38,674 nt of DNA from Chloroflexota bacterium. GTDB lineage: Bacteria; Chloroflexota; Limnocylindria; Limnocylindrales; CSP1-4. The position numbers and the translations under genes are program-made. Under the pieces are notes generated by a model. It saw only the letters and a list, made by a program, of their open reading frames with translations. It had not been told where the DNA came from and searched no databases. Position 1 is the first letter of the stretch. Each line of letters begins with the position of its first letter. This document shows positions 37,535-38,674 of the stretch, piece by piece. The stretch covers positions 1 through 38,674 of the forward strand of contig PMXQ01000103.1 in NCBI GenBank assembly GCA_003171065.1, given 5' to 3'.

Positions 37535-38674
37535 TCACGAGCACCCGCTCGTGGAGCCACAGTTGAGGCACTTGTAGCAGGACCCGTTGCGGACCATGAT
37601 CGAGCCGCATTCGGCACAGCTGGGGGCGTCGGCCTGGGCGGCGAAGGTGACCTGGGCCTTGCCGATGCCCAGGGTGCCGAGGGTGACGCGGGAGCCGTTG
37701 CCGTTGCCGTTGGATTTGCCCGGGGCGGCGACGGTGCCACTGCCGGAGGCGGGGGAGGCCGTGGAGCGGGGAGAGTCAGCGGGCCACTCTCTGGCGGGCG
37801 GCGTGGAGGGCGATTCGGAGCCTAGAGCTGCCACTGCGGTCGCGGGTGAGGAGGCCGCCCCGCCAGGGGTGTCCGACGAACCCGCCTTATCGCCACTCAA
37901 CGGTGAAGCCGGCCCCGCGGCGCCGGACGGGGCGCCAGCCCCGCTGCCGCTCCCTGAAGTCCCGGCGCCACCAGAACCTGCGGCGTCCGAACCGCCTAGT
38001 CCAAGGTTGAGCGGCTGCACAGAAGATTCCGCGGTTGCCGACCGGTCGACTAGACCGAGGTTCGCTCGCTCTTCCGGCGGCAGGAAGCGGGAGCCCATCC
38101 AGCGGAAGATGTAGTCGACTATCGACTTGGCGATCGGGATCTCCGGGTTGCTCGTGAAGCCCGACGGCTCGAACCGGACGTGGGCGAACTTGTGGACCAG
38201 GTCGTGCAGCGGCACGCCGTACTGCAGCGCGACGCTGACCGTGGTCGCGAAGGTGTCCATCAGGCCGCTGATCGTCGAGCCTTCCTTGGCCATCTTGAGG
38301 AAGATCTCGCCCGGCTGGCCGTCGGGGTAGAGGCCCACCGTGATGTAGCCCTCGTGGCCGGCGACGTCGAACTTGTGCGTGATCGCGGTCCGTTCGGCGG
38401 GGAGGCGGCGTCGGTACGGCTTCGGCTCAGACGAGGCCGAGGCAGCGACCGGCGCCGCCAGCTCCAACTCCTTTTCTTTCTTCTTGCCCGTCATGAGGGG
38501 CTGTGAACGCTTCGAGTTGTCGCGGTAGATCGCGATCGCCTTGAGGCCCATCCGCCAGCCCTCGAGGTAGACCGTCTCGATCTCCTCGGGCGTGGCCGCC
38601 TCGGGCATGTTGACCGTCTTGCTGATGGCGCCCGAAAGGAACGGCTGGACCGCGGACATCATCCGCAGGTGGCC
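37535..38674 (-). CDS. nrdJ: Adenosylcobalamin-dependent ribonucleotide reductase, C-terminal part
   Basis: The gene runs off the right edge, so the start and the catalytic barrel are missing; 379 codons are visible. HLRMMSAVQPFLSGAISKTVNMPEAATPEEIETVYLEGW is the diagnostic NrdJ segment that follows the last active-site part. The rest is RLPAERTAITHKFDVAGHEGYITVGLYPDGQPGEIFLKMAKEGSTISGLMDTFATTVS, a regular C-terminal domain of this family, then an unusually long Gly/Ser/Ala/Pro linker (about 110 residues), and a zinc-ribbon tail with CAEC, CYKCLNC and a final GCS. Class II enzymes make deoxyribonucleotides with or without oxygen. The redox Cys pair at the end should shuttle electrons to the active site. 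Confidence 0.96.
   Translation of the reverse strand, partial: GHLRMMSAVQPFLSGAISKTVNMPEAATPEEIETVYLEGWRMGLKAIAIYRDNSKRSQPLMTGKKKEKELELAAPVAASASSEPKPYRRRLPAERTAITHKFDVAGHEGYITVGLYPDGQPGEIFLKMAKEGSTISGLMDTFATTVSVALQYGVPLHDLVHKFAHVRFEPSGFTSNPEIPIAKSIVDYIFRWMGSRFLPPEERANLGLVDRSATAESSVQPLNLGLGGSDAAGSGGAGTSGSGSGAGAPSGAAGPASPLSGDKAGSSDTPGGAASSPATAVAALGSESPSTPPAREWPADSPRSTASPASGSGTVAAPGKSNGNGNGSRVTLGTLGIGKAQVTFAAQADAPSCAECGSIMVRNGSCYKCLNCGSTSGCS

Noticed and set aside
1..38674. Search for CRISPR arrays, IS elements, integrases and rRNA
   Set aside because: No array of short identical repeats with unique spacers, no transposase or integrase motifs and no conserved rRNA stretches were seen. The tandem repeats found have no spacers.

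Overview
The window is a high-GC bacterial chromosome segment. It has mostly short transcription units on both strands and no tRNA, rRNA, transposase, integrase or CRISPR array that I can see. The mix of genes suggests a Chloroflexota lineage (Limnocylindria/Ellin6529-like), with Actinomycetota as the main alternative. The clues are an adenosylcobalamin-dependent ribonucleotide reductase, an F420/luciferase-like oxidoreductase, an Eis-type acetyltransferase, surface modules ending in DVTGYF, lipoproteins on Pro/Thr stalks, and GTG/TTG starts. This placement is inference.

Layout. 1-3927: end of a surface protein, a nitroreductase, an Mth938-like protein, and an ArsR operon with two SRPBCC/AHSA1 proteins, one of them a tandem two-domain fusion. 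3967-5216: a gene-free, extremely GC-rich repeat block holding a 130-bp tandem duplication, a 45-bp tandem duplication and three copies of a small hairpin element. 5217-12954: an arrestin-like protein, an aminotransferase, a membrane GAF-EAL phosphodiesterase, a small membrane protein, a PilZ (c-di-GMP receptor) protein and a proline-rich membrane-anchored protein. 13206-18580: an F420-type oxidoreductase overlapping msrB, a YccF-like membrane protein, a Pro/Thr-stalk membrane protein, and a continuous fusion of a monoacylglycerol-lipase-like hydrolase to an Eis-like acetyltransferase.

18581-27413: a secreted SIMPL-like protein, a HAD phosphatase, a DEAD-box RNA helicase (TTG start) with a small downstream gene, a GT4 glycosyltransferase, a cold-shock protein, small unknowns, a minimal zincin and a YihY/BrkB membrane protein. 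27552-29135: a lipoprotein serpin on a repeat stalk with an unusual CGDC motif in its reactive-centre loop. 29340-30322: a patch of decayed genes, including a frameshifted DUF2339 tail, a possible DUF3999 start and a frameshifted membrane-protein remnant. 30427-35196: a HAD hydrolase with an unknown partner gene, DoxX, a Ca-binding-type lipoprotein with duplicated modules, and a six-helix voltage-gated-type K+ channel ending in a SHOCT domain.

35229-37465: an apparently lower-GC insert with a type II restriction-modification operon (a 44-aa basic protein, a beta-class methyltransferase and a PD-(D/E)XK-type endonuclease) and a small unknown gene. The right edge holds the C-terminal part of nrdJ.

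Functional threads are c-di-GMP turnover and sensing (EAL plus PilZ), a large extracytoplasmic protein repertoire, cold/RNA functions (csp, DEAD-box helicase), redox repair (msrB, nitroreductase), and DNA defence (R-M). The most unusual items are the lipase-Eis fusion, the CGDC serpin, the hairpin-bearing repeat block, the R-M operon led by a tiny basic protein, and a glycosyltransferase whose best Shine-Dalgarno sits in front of an ATC codon.
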